Part shown: one piece after another, positions 7,320 to 16,012 of the stretch
Layout of the letters: every line of letters begins with the position of its first letter
Position numbering within the stretch: the stretch's first letter is position 1
Origin: Myroides sp. JBRI-B21084
Lineage (GTDB): Bacteria; Bacteroidota; Bacteroidia; Flavobacteriales; Flavobacteriaceae
Direction of reading: 5' to 3'
Assembly (NCBI RefSeq): GCF_030545015.1
Contig: NZ_CP120653.1
Coordinates: 558,001-622,000, forward strand
Length of the DNA: 64,000 bases
Translations under genes and position numbers: made by a program
The notes under the pieces: generated by a model
The model's input: the letters and a program-made list of their open reading frames with translations, nothing else
Told to the model about the DNA's origin: nothing
The model's database searches: none

Positions 7320-8636
7320 ATGAGTACAAAAACGATACCTTACGTGCCATTTAAAGTGAAAGATATTTCATTAGCGGCTTGGGGAAGAAAAGAAATTGAA
7401 TTAGCTGAAGCTGAAATGCCTGGTTTAATGGCACTTCGTGAAGAATATAAAAACGAGCAACCTTTAAAAGGGGCACGTATTGCAGGCTGTTTACATATGA
7501 CGATACAAACTGCAGTTTTAATTGAAACGTTAAAGGCTTTAGGTGCAGAAGTTACATGGAGTTCTTGTAACATTTTCTCAACACAAGATCAAGCGGCAGC
7601 TGCAATTGCCGAAGCTGGTATTCAAGTGTATGCGTGGAAAGGTTTAAACGAGGAAGAATTTGATTGGTGTATTGAACAAACTTTGTTTTTTGGCGAAGAC
7701 CGTCAACCGTTAAACATGATTTTAGACGATGGTGGTGATTTAACAAACATGGTTTTAGATCGTTACCCTGAATTAGTTGCAGGTATCAATGGCTTGTCTG
7801 AAGAAACTACAACAGGTGTTCACCGTTTGTACGAGCGTGTTAAAAATGGTACATTGCCAATGCCTGCAATCAATGTAAACGATTCAGTTACTAAATCTAA
7901 ATTCGATAATAAATACGGATGTAAAGAAAGTGCTGTTGATGCTATTCGCCGAGCTACCGATTTAATGTTAGCAGGTAAACGCGTGGTTGTTTGTGGTTAT
8001 GGTGATGTTGGTAAAGGTACGGCAGCATCGTTCCGCGGAGCTGGATCTATTGTTACAGTTACCGAAATTGATCCAATTTGTGCTTTACAAGCTGCTATGG
8101 ACGGTTACGAAGTGAAAAAGTTAGATACCGTTATTGGTAACGCCGATATTGTTATTACTACAACAGGTAATAAGGATATTGTGGTTGGTCGTCACTTTGA
8201 AAAAATGAAAGATAAAACCGTTGTTTGTAACATTGGTCATTTTGATAACGAAATTGATATGGCTTGGTTAAACGCAAATTTTGGTGCAACTAAAAAAGAA
8301 GTAAAACCACAAGTTGATATTTACAATGTAAACGGTAACGATATTATTATTTTGGCAGAAGGGCGTTTAGTAAACTTAGGTTGTGCTACAGGTCACCCAT
8401 CTTTTGTAATGAGTAATTCGTTTACAAACCAAACATTGGCACAAATTGAATTGTGGAATAACGCTGATAAATACGATAACAACGTTTACATGTTACCAAA
8501 ACATTTAGATGAAAAAGTAGCATCGTTACACTTAGCAAAATTAGGTGTAGAGCTTGAAACATTATCAACAGACCAAGCTGCTTATATTGGTGTTGAGGTT
8601 CAAGGGCCGTTTAAACCAGAATATTACAGATACTAA
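7320..8636 (+). CDS. ahcY: Adenosylhomocysteinase (S-adenosyl-L-homocysteine hydrolase)
   Basis: A 438-residue enzyme that splits S-adenosylhomocysteine into adenosine and homocysteine in the methyl cycle. It opens [19 protein letters not shown]. Visible motifs: the substrate-binding [22 protein letters not shown], the NAD-binding Rossmann motif [14 protein letters not shown] (about 220-233) and the C-terminal KPEYYRY that contributes to the cofactor site of the neighbouring subunit. An upstream in-frame ATG at 7275 would add 15 residues but lies within the promoter, so 7320 is chosen. A terminator follows; monocistronic. Confidence 0.97.
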   Translation: MSTKTIPYVPFKVKDISLAAWGRKEIELAEAEMPGLMALREEYKNEQPLKGARIAGCLHMTIQTAVLIETLKALGAEVTWSSCNIFSTQDQAAAAIAEAGIQVYAWKGLNEEEFDWCIEQTLFFGEDRQPLNMILDDGGDLTNMVLDRYPELVAGINGLSEETTTGVHRLYERVKNGTLPMPAINVNDSVTKSKFDNKYGCKESAVDAIRRATDLMLAGKRVVVCGYGDVGKGTAASFRGAGSIVTVTEIDPICALQAAMDGYEVKKLDTVIGNADIVITTTGNKDIVVGRHFEKMKDKTVVCNIGHFDNEIDMAWLNANFGATKKEVKPQVDIYNVNGNDIIILAEGRLVNLGCATGHPSFVMSNSFTNQTLAQIELWNNADKYDNNVYMLPKHLDEKVASLHLAKLGVELETLSTDQAAYIGVEVQGPFKPEYYRY

Positions 8637-8654
8637 TAAAGTGTTTTAAATCAA

Positions 8655-8689
8655 TAAAAAAGGTAATTGCTAAGCAGTTACCTTTTTTT
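8655..8689 (+). terminator. ahcY terminator
   Basis: AGGTAATTGC, a 3-base loop, then GCAGTTACCT and seven T's. It overlaps the extreme upstream end of the next open frame, supporting the later start (8718) for that gene. Confidence 0.85.
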
Positions 8690-8717
8690 GTATATTTATA
8701 AATCAAAATTTAAAGGT

Positions 8718-9374
8718 ATGAAACATTTTATTTTATTTATTGGAACTGTTTTGTTTGGATGGGCTGCAAATGCACAATCTTTACAAACTATGGGGTTGAA
8801 TGGTAAAGTGAAATGTATTCATGAAGAATTAAATATTTGCTCCCATAAATATGGAAAACCACAAACAAAAAACTGTTCTTATTTAGATAACAATATAAAG
8901 TTTACTGTTGATGGAATTGTTATAGAACAACCTTATGAAGATTATGAAGGAATTAGAAGACTAAAAAAACAAATTGACACCGGTTTTTTGGTAGAAGTTT
9001 TTAGAACCGAAGATGGTGTTGAAACTAAATCGAGTGAGAGTTATTATAATGATAAAAACTTAATCGTTAAAACAATTTATTTTAACGATTTAGGAGAAGT
9101 AATGCTTACAGATACTATTTTTTACAATACACAAAACCATAAAATTAAATCTGAAAAATTAGCTATTGTTAATGGTGTTTCAGAAAAAAAGATTCTTTTC
9201 TATGACGATCATCAAAAAATGTGTGCTTTTGAAATGTATGTTAATGATGAGCTAAAAGAATCTGAAAAATTTAAAACCAGTTATACTTTTGACGCTTTAG
9301 GAAATTGGGTTGAATTAATAATAGAAGACTCACTTACCACGTACTTACACAAACGTACCATTGAATACTATTAA
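8718..9374 (+). CDS. Secreted protein of unknown function, paralog of the next gene
   Basis: A 218-residue protein with a signal peptide (MKHFILFIGTVLFGWAANAQ). The mature part begins with MGLNGKVKCIHEELNICS and ends LHKRTIEYY. It carries several aromatic/Gly strands such as YTFDALGNWVELI that resemble YD-repeat-like beta strands, without a full RHS array. Two cysteines near the N-terminus may form a disulfide. The open frame extends upstream to 8667, but that region is the ahcY terminator, so ATG 8718 is taken. Tandem with a paralog at 9402; likely an envelope or secreted protein. I do not recognise a characterised family. Confidence 0.75.
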   Translation: MKHFILFIGTVLFGWAANAQSLQTMGLNGKVKCIHEELNICSHKYGKPQTKNCSYLDNNIKFTVDGIVIEQPYEDYEGIRRLKKQIDTGFLVEVFRTEDGVETKSSESYYNDKNLIVKTIYFNDLGEVMLTDTIFYNTQNHKIKSEKLAIVNGVSEKKILFYDDHQKMCAFEMYVNDELKESEKFKTSYTFDALGNWVELIIEDSLTTYLHKRTIEYY

Positions 9375-9401
9375 CATGTACTAATGATTAATTAAATAAA
9401 A

Positions 9402-10064
9402 TTGAAAAAACAACATATCTATTTATTTTTTAGCTTATTTTTAGCTTTGCAATTGTTTAGTCAAAATACTACTCAATTGTATTTAAAAGGAAAAGTAAAA
9501 AGTATTCACGAAACTTATCAAAAATGTCCTACTGTTGCTTTAGAAGGTTCAACTTTTAAATGTTTAGAGAAAGATACTTTTTTTACTTTTGATAAAAAAG
9601 GTAATGCAATAGGCTTAAACGCACAAAACACCAATTTTGATAATTATATTGTTGTGAAAACTTCAACCGATCAAGGATATAAAATAACTGAATATTTAAT
9701 ATGGGATGGCGTAAAACGCAAACATTTTGAAGAATATTACAATAAAAAAGGAAATAAAATAAAAGTTATAGGTTTTCATAACGATGGCGAAATAACCAAT
9801 ATTTGGGAATATATTTTTACTAAAAAGGGAGAAAAAGTAGAAGAAATTAGTACAAGTTTTTGGAACGGTAATACCAAAATGTATCACTATTTTTATAATG
9901 CACAGGGCGATGTTGCTTTATGCAAACATTATGAAAACGGTAAAATAATAAAAGCAGAAAAGTTTGAAATAAAGTACACATTTGATAAAAAAGGTAATTG
10001 GCTTACTAAAACCATTCAAGCCGAATACAACGAAAGTTATAAGCGTACCATTGAATATTATTAA
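9402..10064 (+). CDS. Secreted protein of unknown function, tandem paralog, TTG start
   Basis: A 220-residue protein with signal peptide (MKKQHIYLFFSLFLALQLFS, then QN). It shares with its upstream neighbour the opening LYLKGKVKSIHET, an internal EEYYNKKGNKIKVIGFHNDGE-type segment, YTFDKKGNWLTKTI and the ending YKRTIEYY. The start must be TTG at 9402: the upstream in-frame ATG at 9384 is followed by a stop three codons on, and no early internal ATG exists. The gap of 27 bases suggests an operon from local duplication. Function unknown; beta-rich with YD-like motifs. Confidence 0.72.
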   Translation: MKKQHIYLFFSLFLALQLFSQNTTQLYLKGKVKSIHETYQKCPTVALEGSTFKCLEKDTFFTFDKKGNAIGLNAQNTNFDNYIVVKTSTDQGYKITEYLIWDGVKRKHFEEYYNKKGNKIKVIGFHNDGEITNIWEYIFTKKGEKVEEISTSFWNGNTKMYHYFYNAQGDVALCKHYENGKIIKAEKFEIKYTFDKKGNWLTKTIQAEYNESYKRTIEYY

Positions 10065-10098
10065 AAAATGCAACTCTTTTTTTGAGTTGCATTTTTTT
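10063..10098. terminator. Bidirectional terminator
   Basis: ATGCAACTC, T-rich loop, GAGTTGCAT with flanking A and T runs. Lies between the convergent paralog pair and the membrane-protein gene. Confidence 0.85.
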
Positions 10099-10729
10099 AA
10101 TCTTCAAATTCGTCCATTAACTGTTTTAATTCTTTTAAATAACGCCCATAGAATTTCATAATAATCCATTCCGATAATAAAATAAGCACAGCAATTGATA
10201 CAACTCCTAAAATTAAAACGGTGTAAATAAATGTAGGGTCGGTTTTAAAAGTTTCATTAAAGTGGTAAAATTTATCAACCAAATAGTAGGTTTTGTCTTT
10301 ACCTGCCGTAATAACAAACATAGCAATTGCTGTTGGTAAAAGCACGTAAATTGACGATCGGTAGGTTTCAATAGCAAAATGAAATTCGTAATACAGCCTT
10401 ATAATACTTTCGCGGCTATTAAAAGTATTAGGTTGCTTAATCATTTTACTAATGGTATAAAAACGGCGGTAATAGTACAAGCCAAAAATTATAAATTGGC
10501 ATACTAAAAAATAATACACTAAACTTAGCACCCCTTTTATTTGATACATATCAATAAAAGGTACAATAAAAAGAAAAATAATACTAACAGCCCAAATAAA
10601 AGCCTCGCGTTTAAAGCTTTTAATTATTTTATCGGCTAACGATTTGGTTTTAGTTAAATATTCGGGTTTTATATTAATATCCTTTTCGGGTTGGTTGTTC
10701 CATTTTTTTTGTAACTCATCAAAATTCAT
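10097..10729 (-). CDS. Four-helix membrane protein linked to an ECF sigma factor
   Basis: A 210-residue protein beginning MNFDELQKKWNNQPE, a motif I associate with flavobacterial proteins following ECF sigma genes. A cytoplasmic N-terminal segment (about 1-40) is followed by four predicted membrane helices near residues 44-63, 70-88, 125-143 and 165-187. The start codon overlaps the end of the sigma gene by 11 bases, indicating translational coupling. An anti-sigma role is plausible from context, but the sequence shows no known anti-sigma domain, so this is inference. Confidence 0.75.
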   Translation of the reverse strand: MNFDELQKKWNNQPEKDINIKPEYLTKTKSLADKIIKSFKREAFIWAVSIIFLFIVPFIDMYQIKGVLSLVYYFLVCQFIIFGLYYYRRFYTISKMIKQPNTFNSRESIIRLYYEFHFAIETYRSSIYVLLPTAIAMFVITAGKDKTYYLVDKFYHFNETFKTDPTFIYTVLILGVVSIAVLILLSEWIIMKFYGRYLKELKQLMDEFED

Positions 10730-11222
10730 ATCCGTTCTTTTTTATGATGGTTTGTAATTTCTCTTTTGTTCTATTTAATTTTACGCGTGCATTTACTTCG
10801 CTAATACCCAAATTTTCGGCAATTTCTTTGTGATTCATTCCTTCTAAAAACAAAAAAATAAGGGCTTTTTCTACTTTGTTAAGTTCTTGCACGGCATCGT
10901 AAAAATATTTAAGTTGTTCTTCTTTAAAAGCACTATTATCGTCGTCAATACGGTCGTAATTTTCATGTAGTTCGTATTTGTCTTGTTTTTTATCGTCTTT
11001 TTTAAAGAAGGTTAGGGCAGTATTTAAACAAACCCGGTACATCCATGTTGAAAATTGACTACTACCTTTAAAGTTTTGGTACGATTTCCATAATTGAAAA
11101 GTCATTTCCTGGATCAAGTCTTCTTGATCTTCGGTATGGTCAAAATACATTCTTGAAATTTTGTATAAAATTCCTTTATGTTTTTGCATTAAGTCCAAAA
11201 ATTCTTTTTCGGTGGCTTTCAA
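10719..11222 (-). CDS. ECF-type RNA polymerase sigma factor
   Basis: A 167-residue sigma-70 family member with region 2 (DHTEDQEDLIQEMTFQLWKSYQNFKGSSQFSTWMYRVCLNTALTF split over about 28-75) and region 4 (EKALIFLFLEGMNHKEIAENLGISEVNARVKLNRTKEKL, about 115-158, with the helix-turn-helix). Regions 1 and 3 are absent, as expected for group 4 sigma factors. It directs RNA polymerase to an unknown regulon. It forms an operon with the overlapping membrane protein downstream. No promoter matching the consensus was seen upstream; autoregulation is possible. Confidence 0.92.
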   Translation of the reverse strand: MKATEKEFLDLMQKHKGILYKISRMYFDHTEDQEDLIQEMTFQLWKSYQNFKGSSQFSTWMYRVCLNTALTFFKKDDKKQDKYELHENYDRIDDDNSAFKEEQLKYFYDAVQELNKVEKALIFLFLEGMNHKEIAENLGISEVNARVKLNRTKEKLQTIIKKNGYEF

Positions 11223-11276
11223 TTTTACTAATTTTCTCTTTGGTTAGTACGAATTTAAGCGATATGTTACAATAAT

Positions 11277-11310
11277 AAAAAAACTCGTTAGTTTTTTCTA
11301 ACGAGTTTTT
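11277..11310 (-). terminator. rpoD terminator
   Basis: Minus strand AAAACTCGTTAG, A-rich loop, CTAACGAGTTTTT. It follows the rpoD stop. Confidence 0.85.
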
Positions 11311-11319
11311 CAATGTTTT

Positions 11320-12183
11320 TTATCCTAAATAAGTTTTTAAGATTTTACTACGAGATGTGTGTTTTAATCTGCGAATAGCCTTTTCTTTAATTTGACGAAC
11401 ACGTTCGCGGGTTAAATCAAAAGTTTCACCAATTTCTTCAAGCGTCATTGGGTGTTGATCGCCCAAGCCAAAGTATAAACGTACTACATCAGCTTCGCGC
11501 GGAGTTAATGTTTCTAATGCACGTTCAATTTCGGTACGTAATGATTCGTGTATTAATTCACGATCTGGGTTTGGCGATTCGCCCGAACGCAATACATCGT
11601 ATAAGTTTGAATCTTCACCTTCTACTAAAGGCGCATCCATTGATAAGTGACGACCAGAGTTTTTCATTGACTCTTTTACGTCGTTCACTGTCATGTCTAA
11701 TTCTTTAGCAATTTCTTCTGCCGATGGCGGACGTTCGTTTGATTGTTCTAACAACGCATACATTTTGTTTATTTTGTTGATAGATCCAATTTTATTTAAT
11801 GGTAAACGAACGATACGAGATTGTTCTGCCAACGCTGATAAGATTGATTGACGAATCCACCAAACGGCGTACGAAATAAATTTAAAACCACGAGTTTCGT
11901 CAAAACGTTGCGCGGCTTTAATTAATCCTAAATTTCCTTCGTTAATTAAATCGGGTAATGTTAAACCTTGGTTTTGGTATTGTTTTGCTACCGATACTAC
12001 GAAACGTAAATTAGCTTTTGTTAATTTTTCTAAAGCGCGTTGATCGCCGGCCTTTATGCGTTGTGCTAATTCTACTTCTTCATCGGCAGTAATTAAATCT
12101 ACTTTACCAATTTCTTGTAAATATTTGTCTAACGATGCTGTTTCACGGTTAGTTACCTGTTTGGTAATTTTAAGTTGTCTCAT
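11320..12183 (-). CDS. rpoD: Primary sigma factor RpoD (short Bacteroidota type)
   Basis: A 287-residue principal sigma factor. It lacks region 1.1, as is normal in Bacteroidota. Visible in order: region 1.2 ([20 protein letters not shown]), regions 2.1-2.4 ([33 protein letters not shown]), region 3 ([14 protein letters not shown]) and region 4.2 helix-turn-helix ([20 protein letters not shown]). It recognises the unusual TTG/TANNTTTG promoters of the phylum, many of which are marked in this window. Monocistronic with its own terminator. Housekeeping; confident. Confidence 0.97.
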   Translation of the reverse strand: MRQLKITKQVTNRETASLDKYLQEIGKVDLITADEEVELAQRIKAGDQRALEKLTKANLRFVVSVAKQYQNQGLTLPDLINEGNLGLIKAAQRFDETRGFKFISYAVWWIRQSILSALAEQSRIVRLPLNKIGSINKINKMYALLEQSNERPPSAEEIAKELDMTVNDVKESMKNSGRHLSMDAPLVEGEDSNLYDVLRSGESPNPDRELIHESLRTEIERALETLTPREADVVRLYFGLGDQHPMTLEEIGETFDLTRERVRQIKEKAIRRLKHTSRSKILKTYLG

Positions 12184-12260
12184 GTTTAAATAACCCTTCC
12201 TTAATGTTGTTTCCTATAGTTATACGCACAAAGTTGTAAAAGGTTACAAAAAATATAAAA

Positions 12261-12293
12261 AAAAACCGATGAGGTTTGCTCATCGGTTTTTTG
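12261..12293 (-). terminator. pnp terminator
   Basis: Minus strand AAACCGATGAG, 5-base loop, CTCATCGGTTT with a following T run. Confidence 0.85.
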
Positions 12294-12306
12294 TATTTAT
12301 AAAAAA

Positions 12307-14529
12307 CTAGTTGCTTTCTTCTTTTTTATCGTTTGAAGGTTTGTTAAAGTTTTTGTGCTGCGGGCGTCCTTCTTTGCTTTCAGGTTTGCCTTCGCTTTTA
12401 TTCTCTGGCTTACCTTCTGGTTTTGGCGGACGTGGCATTAATGCTTTACGAGAAACTTTAGGTTTTTTTGTTTTTGGATCTAAACCTAAATATTTAACAT
12501 CTAAAACATCGCCTTCTTTTAAAACATCAGATGGATTTTCAATACGTTTCCAATCAAATTCTGATACGTGTAATAATGAATCTTTTCCAGGAACAAATTC
12601 TACAACTGCACCAAATTCTAACATTTTAGTAACTTTTACAGTGTAAACTTCACCTTCAACTGGTGAAAATGTTTGGTTTTGGATTGATTGAATAGCTTTG
12701 TCCATTCCGGCTTGTGAAACGCCTAAAATTTCAATAATACCAAAATCACCTTCTTCAGAAATAACAATTGTAGTTTCAGTTTCGGCTTGTAACGCTTGAA
12801 TGTTTTTACCACCTGGACCAATAATTGCACCAATAAAATCTTTTGGAATTGTAAATTTAATAATTTTTGGTGCGTGTGCTTTAACTGTTGGGTTTGGTGT
12901 TGCAATAGTTTCGTTAATTTTACCTAAAATATGCATACGACCTTCATGTGCTTGCTGTAAAGCTTGCTCCATAATATCGTAACGTAACCCATCAATTTTA
13001 ATGTCCATTTGACAAGCTGTAATACCATCTTTGGTTCCTGTAACTTTAAAGTCCATATCACCTAAGTGGTCTTCATCACCTAAAATATCAGATAAAACAG
13101 CAAAACGATTTCCGTCTGTAATCAATCCCATAGCGATACCTGATACTGGTTTTTCTATTTGAATACCTGCATCCATTAACGCTAATGTTCCTGCACAAAC
13201 TGTTGCCATAGACGATGATCCGTTTGATTCTAATACATCTGAAACTAAACGAATAGTGTAAGGACAATCTTCTGGAATCATGTTTTTTAATGCGCGTTGT
13301 GCTAAGTTACCGTGACCAACTTCGCGACGTGAAACGCCACGTAATGGTTTAGCTTCACCTGTTGAAAACGGCGGGAAGTTGTAGTGTAAGTAAAAACGCT
13401 CTTCGCCTTGTTCACTAGGTAAATCAATTACGTTTGCTTCGCGAGATGTACCTAGGGTAACTGTTGCTAAAGCTTGTGTTTCACCACGGGTGAATACCGA
13501 TGAACCGTGAGCTGAAGGTAAATAATCTATTTCGCTCCAAATGTTACGAATTTCAGTAGTTTTACGTCCGTCTAAACGCTGACCTTGGTCTAAAACTAAG
13601 TTACGAACCGCTTCTTTTTGTGTTTTAGAAAAGTATTTAGAAATTAATTCTTTTTTCTCTTCTAACGTTTCTTCAGAAAAATTAGCTAGTAATTCTTCTT
13701 TTAAAACTGCAAATTTATCGCTACGTTCGTGTTTTGCGCTTGCTTCGGCAGCAATTGCGTAAAATTTATCATAAGTAAACGAGTGGATTTCGTTTTTCAA
13801 CGTATCGTCGTTTTCTTCTGGTTCGTACGTTCTGTAATTTAAGTTTAATGCAGCACGCATTTTTTCTTGTGCTTCAATTTGTACTTTAATAGCTTCGTGT
13901 GCAAATTTAATTGCTTCAATCATTTCGGCTTCAGAAATTTCTTTCATTTCACCTTCAACCATACAAACTGAATCTTTAGATGCGCCAATCATCATATCAA
14001 TATCAGATTGATCTAATTGTTGTTTGCTTGGGTTAATAATTAATTCGCCGTTTACACGTCCTACACGTACCTCAGAAATAAGGTTGTAGAAAGGAATGTC
14101 TGAAACTGCTAATGCTGCCGATGCTGCTAAACCAGCCATTGCATCAGGCATTACGTTTTCATCAAACGACATTAATTGTAACATAATTTGTGTTTCGGCA
14201 TGGTAATCATCCGGAAACAAAGGGCGTAAACAACGGTCTACTAAACGCATTGTTAAAATTTCTTGGTCGCTTGGTCGTGCTTCTCTTTTGAAGAAACCAC
14301 CTGGGAAACGACCAGCAGCTGAAAATTTTTCGCGATAATCTACTGTTAAAGGTAGAAAATCGATACCTGGATTTGCTGTTTTTGCAGAAACTGCAGTAGC
14401 TAAAATCATACAGTTACCTGAACGAACTACAACAGAACCGTCTGCTTGCTTGGCTAACTTACCTGTTTCGATAGAGATGGTTCTGCCATCGCCTAAATCG
14501 ATAATTTCTTGGGTTACTTTAGGAATCAT
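12307..14529 (-). CDS. pnp: Polynucleotide phosphorylase
   Basis: A 740-residue 3'-5' exoribonuclease using phosphate. Domains: first RNase PH fold (about 5-140), alpha-helical linker, second RNase PH fold with the catalytic segment (about 325-540; [20 protein letters not shown]), KH domain (about 555-615; [16 protein letters not shown]) and S1 domain (about 625-695). The C-terminal tail is rich in Pro, Glu and Lys ([19 protein letters not shown]) and disordered, a common flavobacterial extension. It lies downstream of rpsO on the same strand, the classic rpsO-pnp order, though a terminator separates them. Likely part of the RNA-decay machinery. Confidence 0.97.
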   Translation of the reverse strand: MIPKVTQEIIDLGDGRTISIETGKLAKQADGSVVVRSGNCMILATAVSAKTANPGIDFLPLTVDYREKFSAAGRFPGGFFKREARPSDQEILTMRLVDRCLRPLFPDDYHAETQIMLQLMSFDENVMPDAMAGLAASAALAVSDIPFYNLISEVRVGRVNGELIINPSKQQLDQSDIDMMIGASKDSVCMVEGEMKEISEAEMIEAIKFAHEAIKVQIEAQEKMRAALNLNYRTYEPEENDDTLKNEIHSFTYDKFYAIAAEASAKHERSDKFAVLKEELLANFSEETLEEKKELISKYFSKTQKEAVRNLVLDQGQRLDGRKTTEIRNIWSEIDYLPSAHGSSVFTRGETQALATVTLGTSREANVIDLPSEQGEERFYLHYNFPPFSTGEAKPLRGVSRREVGHGNLAQRALKNMIPEDCPYTIRLVSDVLESNGSSSMATVCAGTLALMDAGIQIEKPVSGIAMGLITDGNRFAVLSDILGDEDHLGDMDFKVTGTKDGITACQMDIKIDGLRYDIMEQALQQAHEGRMHILGKINETIATPNPTVKAHAPKIIKFTIPKDFIGAIIGPGGKNIQALQAETETTIVISEEGDFGIIEILGVSQAGMDKAIQSIQNQTFSPVEGEVYTVKVTKMLEFGAVVEFVPGKDSLLHVSEFDWKRIENPSDVLKEGDVLDVKYLGLDPKTKKPKVSRKALMPRPPKPEGKPENKSEGKPESKEGRPQHKNFNKPSNDKKEESN

Positions 14530-14637
14530 AAATTTTTAATTCTTAATTAAACAAAGGGAAAAATGTTGTTGTTGTGTTGTTGTGTGTTTAGAACCCAATG
14601 AAAAACCAAGCTTTAATGCTTAAATAATTATATAAAA

Positions 14638-14666
14638 AAAAGAGGCGCGCAAGCGCACACCTCTTT
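14638..14666 (-). terminator. rpsO terminator
   Basis: Minus strand AAAGAGG, a short GC-rich stem-loop, CCTCTTT and further T's. It falls between rpsO and pnp, so pnp either has its own promoter or depends on readthrough. Confidence 0.8.
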
Positions 14667-14675
14667 GTAAATTGA

Positions 14676-14945
14676 TTATTTTCTGATACCCAATTCTTTG
14701 ATGATTTCACGATATCTGTTGATATCTTTTTTCTTTAAGTAGTCTAAAAGACTTCTTCTTTTACCTACTAAAAGAACTAATGAACGCTCTGTATTATAAT
14801 CGTGACGATTCTTTTTTAAGTGCTCTGTTAAGTGCGAAATTCTAAAAGTGAATAATGCAATTTGTCCTTCTGCAGAACCTGTGTTTGCTGCTGCACCTCC
14901 GTGTTTTGCGAAGATTTGCTCTTTAACTTCTTTAGTTAAATACAT
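14676..14945 (-). CDS. rpsO: 30S ribosomal protein S15
   Basis: An 89-residue protein with the full S15 pattern: GSAEGQIALFTFRISHLTEHL, HDYNTERSLVLLVGKRRSLLDYL and IKELGIRK. It binds the central domain of 16S rRNA. A well-formed promoter (TTG-N19-TACATTTG) lies upstream, giving a leader of about 45 bases. Followed by its own terminator and then pnp. Confidence 0.98.
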   Translation of the reverse strand: MYLTKEVKEQIFAKHGGAAANTGSAEGQIALFTFRISHLTEHLKKNRHDYNTERSLVLLVGKRRSLLDYLKKKDINRYREIIKELGIRK

Positions 14946-14997
14946 GCTAATATTATTTAAATGATTGTTATGTATGTTTGAATTAAAAAATTCTGTG

Positions 14998-15027
14998 CAA
15001 ATGTACAGCTTTTTTTTAATAATGCAA
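14998..15027 (-). promoter_or_regulatory. rpsO promoter (TTG-N19-TACATTTG)
   Basis: On the minus strand TTG (15025-15027) and TACATTTG (14998-15005) are separated by 19 bases, a full match to the phylum consensus. Confidence 0.75.
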
Positions 15028-15038
15028 TTATAATATTT

Positions 15039-15497
15039 TTATTCTTTATACAATTCGGAAATCTGGTTTGTTAACCATTCTAATAATTCTTTGTCGGCTT
15101 CGCTAAATGCATTTAAAGTGTTTGAATCGATATCAATTTGTCCAATATTTATGCCATTTGTAATTATAGGAACAACTATTTCACTTTTTACATGCATGTT
15201 GCACGAAATGTAATTGTTTTGTGCTTTTACATCATCAACCAAAAAAGTTTCGTTGCTAACTGCTACTTGTCCACAGATGCCTTTTCCAAAAGGGATAACG
15301 GTATGATCGGTTGGTAAGCCGGCAAACGGACCTAAGTGAAGTGTTTTTGTACTATTGTTTGCAAAATAAAACCCTACCCAATCAAAATAAGGAATTTCGG
15401 TTTGTAAAAAATTGCAAATATCTTGTAAACGTTCGTCAACACTTTTGTGTTGTTTTAATAGGTTTGTTAAATTATTCTTTAATAGTTCTTTTTGCAT
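15039..15497 (-). CDS. GAF-domain protein, probable free methionine-(R)-sulfoxide reductase
   Basis: A 152-residue single GAF domain. It shares with fRMsr/MsrC enzymes DWVGFYFA, LHLGPFAGLPTDHTVIPFGKGICGQVA, YISCNMHVKSEIVVPI and IGQIDIDS. The catalytic (SCNMHVKSE) and one resolving cysteine (GKGICG) are present; the first resolving cysteine of the E. coli enzyme (in its AC-x-x-I segment) is replaced here by TDHTVI. Reduction of free Met-R-sulfoxide is therefore likely but not certain; a GAF protein without this activity is the alternative. Divergent from the HYC protein gene. Confidence 0.82.
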   Translation of the reverse strand: MQKELLKNNLTNLLKQHKSVDERLQDICNFLQTEIPYFDWVGFYFANNSTKTLHLGPFAGLPTDHTVIPFGKGICGQVAVSNETFLVDDVKAQNNYISCNMHVKSEIVVPIITNGINIGQIDIDSNTLNAFSEADKELLEWLTNQISELYKE

Positions 15498-15548
15498 TTG
15501 TTTTTTTTAGTAAATTTACAAAAAATTTAAAGACACCAAAATTTTAAT

Positions 15549-15968
15549 ATGTTGCACCGATATTTATATAGTATTTTTTTAACTGCTGCTGTTCTTTTTT
15601 CGAACATTGGCTTAGCAGTTAATATACATTATTGTGGTGAAACTATTGAAAAAATTGATTTAGGTTATGCATCGGCTTTAAAATGTACAGAAACAGCTAC
15701 TAAAAAAGCATGTTGCAAAGAAAAAAAGGAAGCTAACGAAAAACCTTGTTGCAAGAACGAAACCATTAAACAAAAAACCGATGATGTGGTTATTAAGGTT
15801 TCGGCAAATAATCACTTTACCGATTTTATCACTCCGGTTGTATATAAGTTTCAACCACAAGTAATTTCACAAGTTAGTTTACCAAAAAAACTAAATGCCG
15901 TTTATTGTTGCCAAACAAATGCGCCGCCTTTATATAAACTTTACAATCAATATTTACTGTATGCATAA
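15549..15968 (+). CDS. HYC_CC_PP family secreted cysteine-rich protein
   Basis: A 139-residue protein with an N-terminal signal/membrane segment (about 5-23). It contains the motifs that give the family its name: NIHYCGE (HYC), repeated CC pairs in KKACCKEKKEANEKPCCKN and VYCCQTNAPPLYKLY (CC..PP). The paired cysteines suggest soft-metal binding. It opens a three-gene cassette with a CC-containing TonB receptor and an HMA-domain protein, 44 and 24 bases apart. Inference: a periplasmic or outer-membrane metal-handling factor, perhaps for copper. No biochemical role is known to me. Confidence 0.85.
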   Translation: MLHRYLYSIFLTAAVLFSNIGLAVNIHYCGETIEKIDLGYASALKCTETATKKACCKEKKEANEKPCCKNETIKQKTDDVVIKVSANNHFTDFITPVVYKFQPQVISQVSLPKKLNAVYCCQTNAPPLYKLYNQYLLYA

Positions 15969-16012
15969 TAAACATTTTTAAGTACAAAATGTTTAATTAA
16001 TTATGCAAAATC

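Noticed and set aside
14546..14637. GTTGTTGTTGTGTTG stretch between pnp and rpsO as a structured RNA
   Set aside because: It is only low-complexity sequence in the pnp leader; I could not pair it convincingly with anything nearby.
15549..15968. HYC/CC/PP protein as a metallothionein
   Set aside because: It is exported and too long, and the cysteines are in separate pairs rather than dense CxC arrays.
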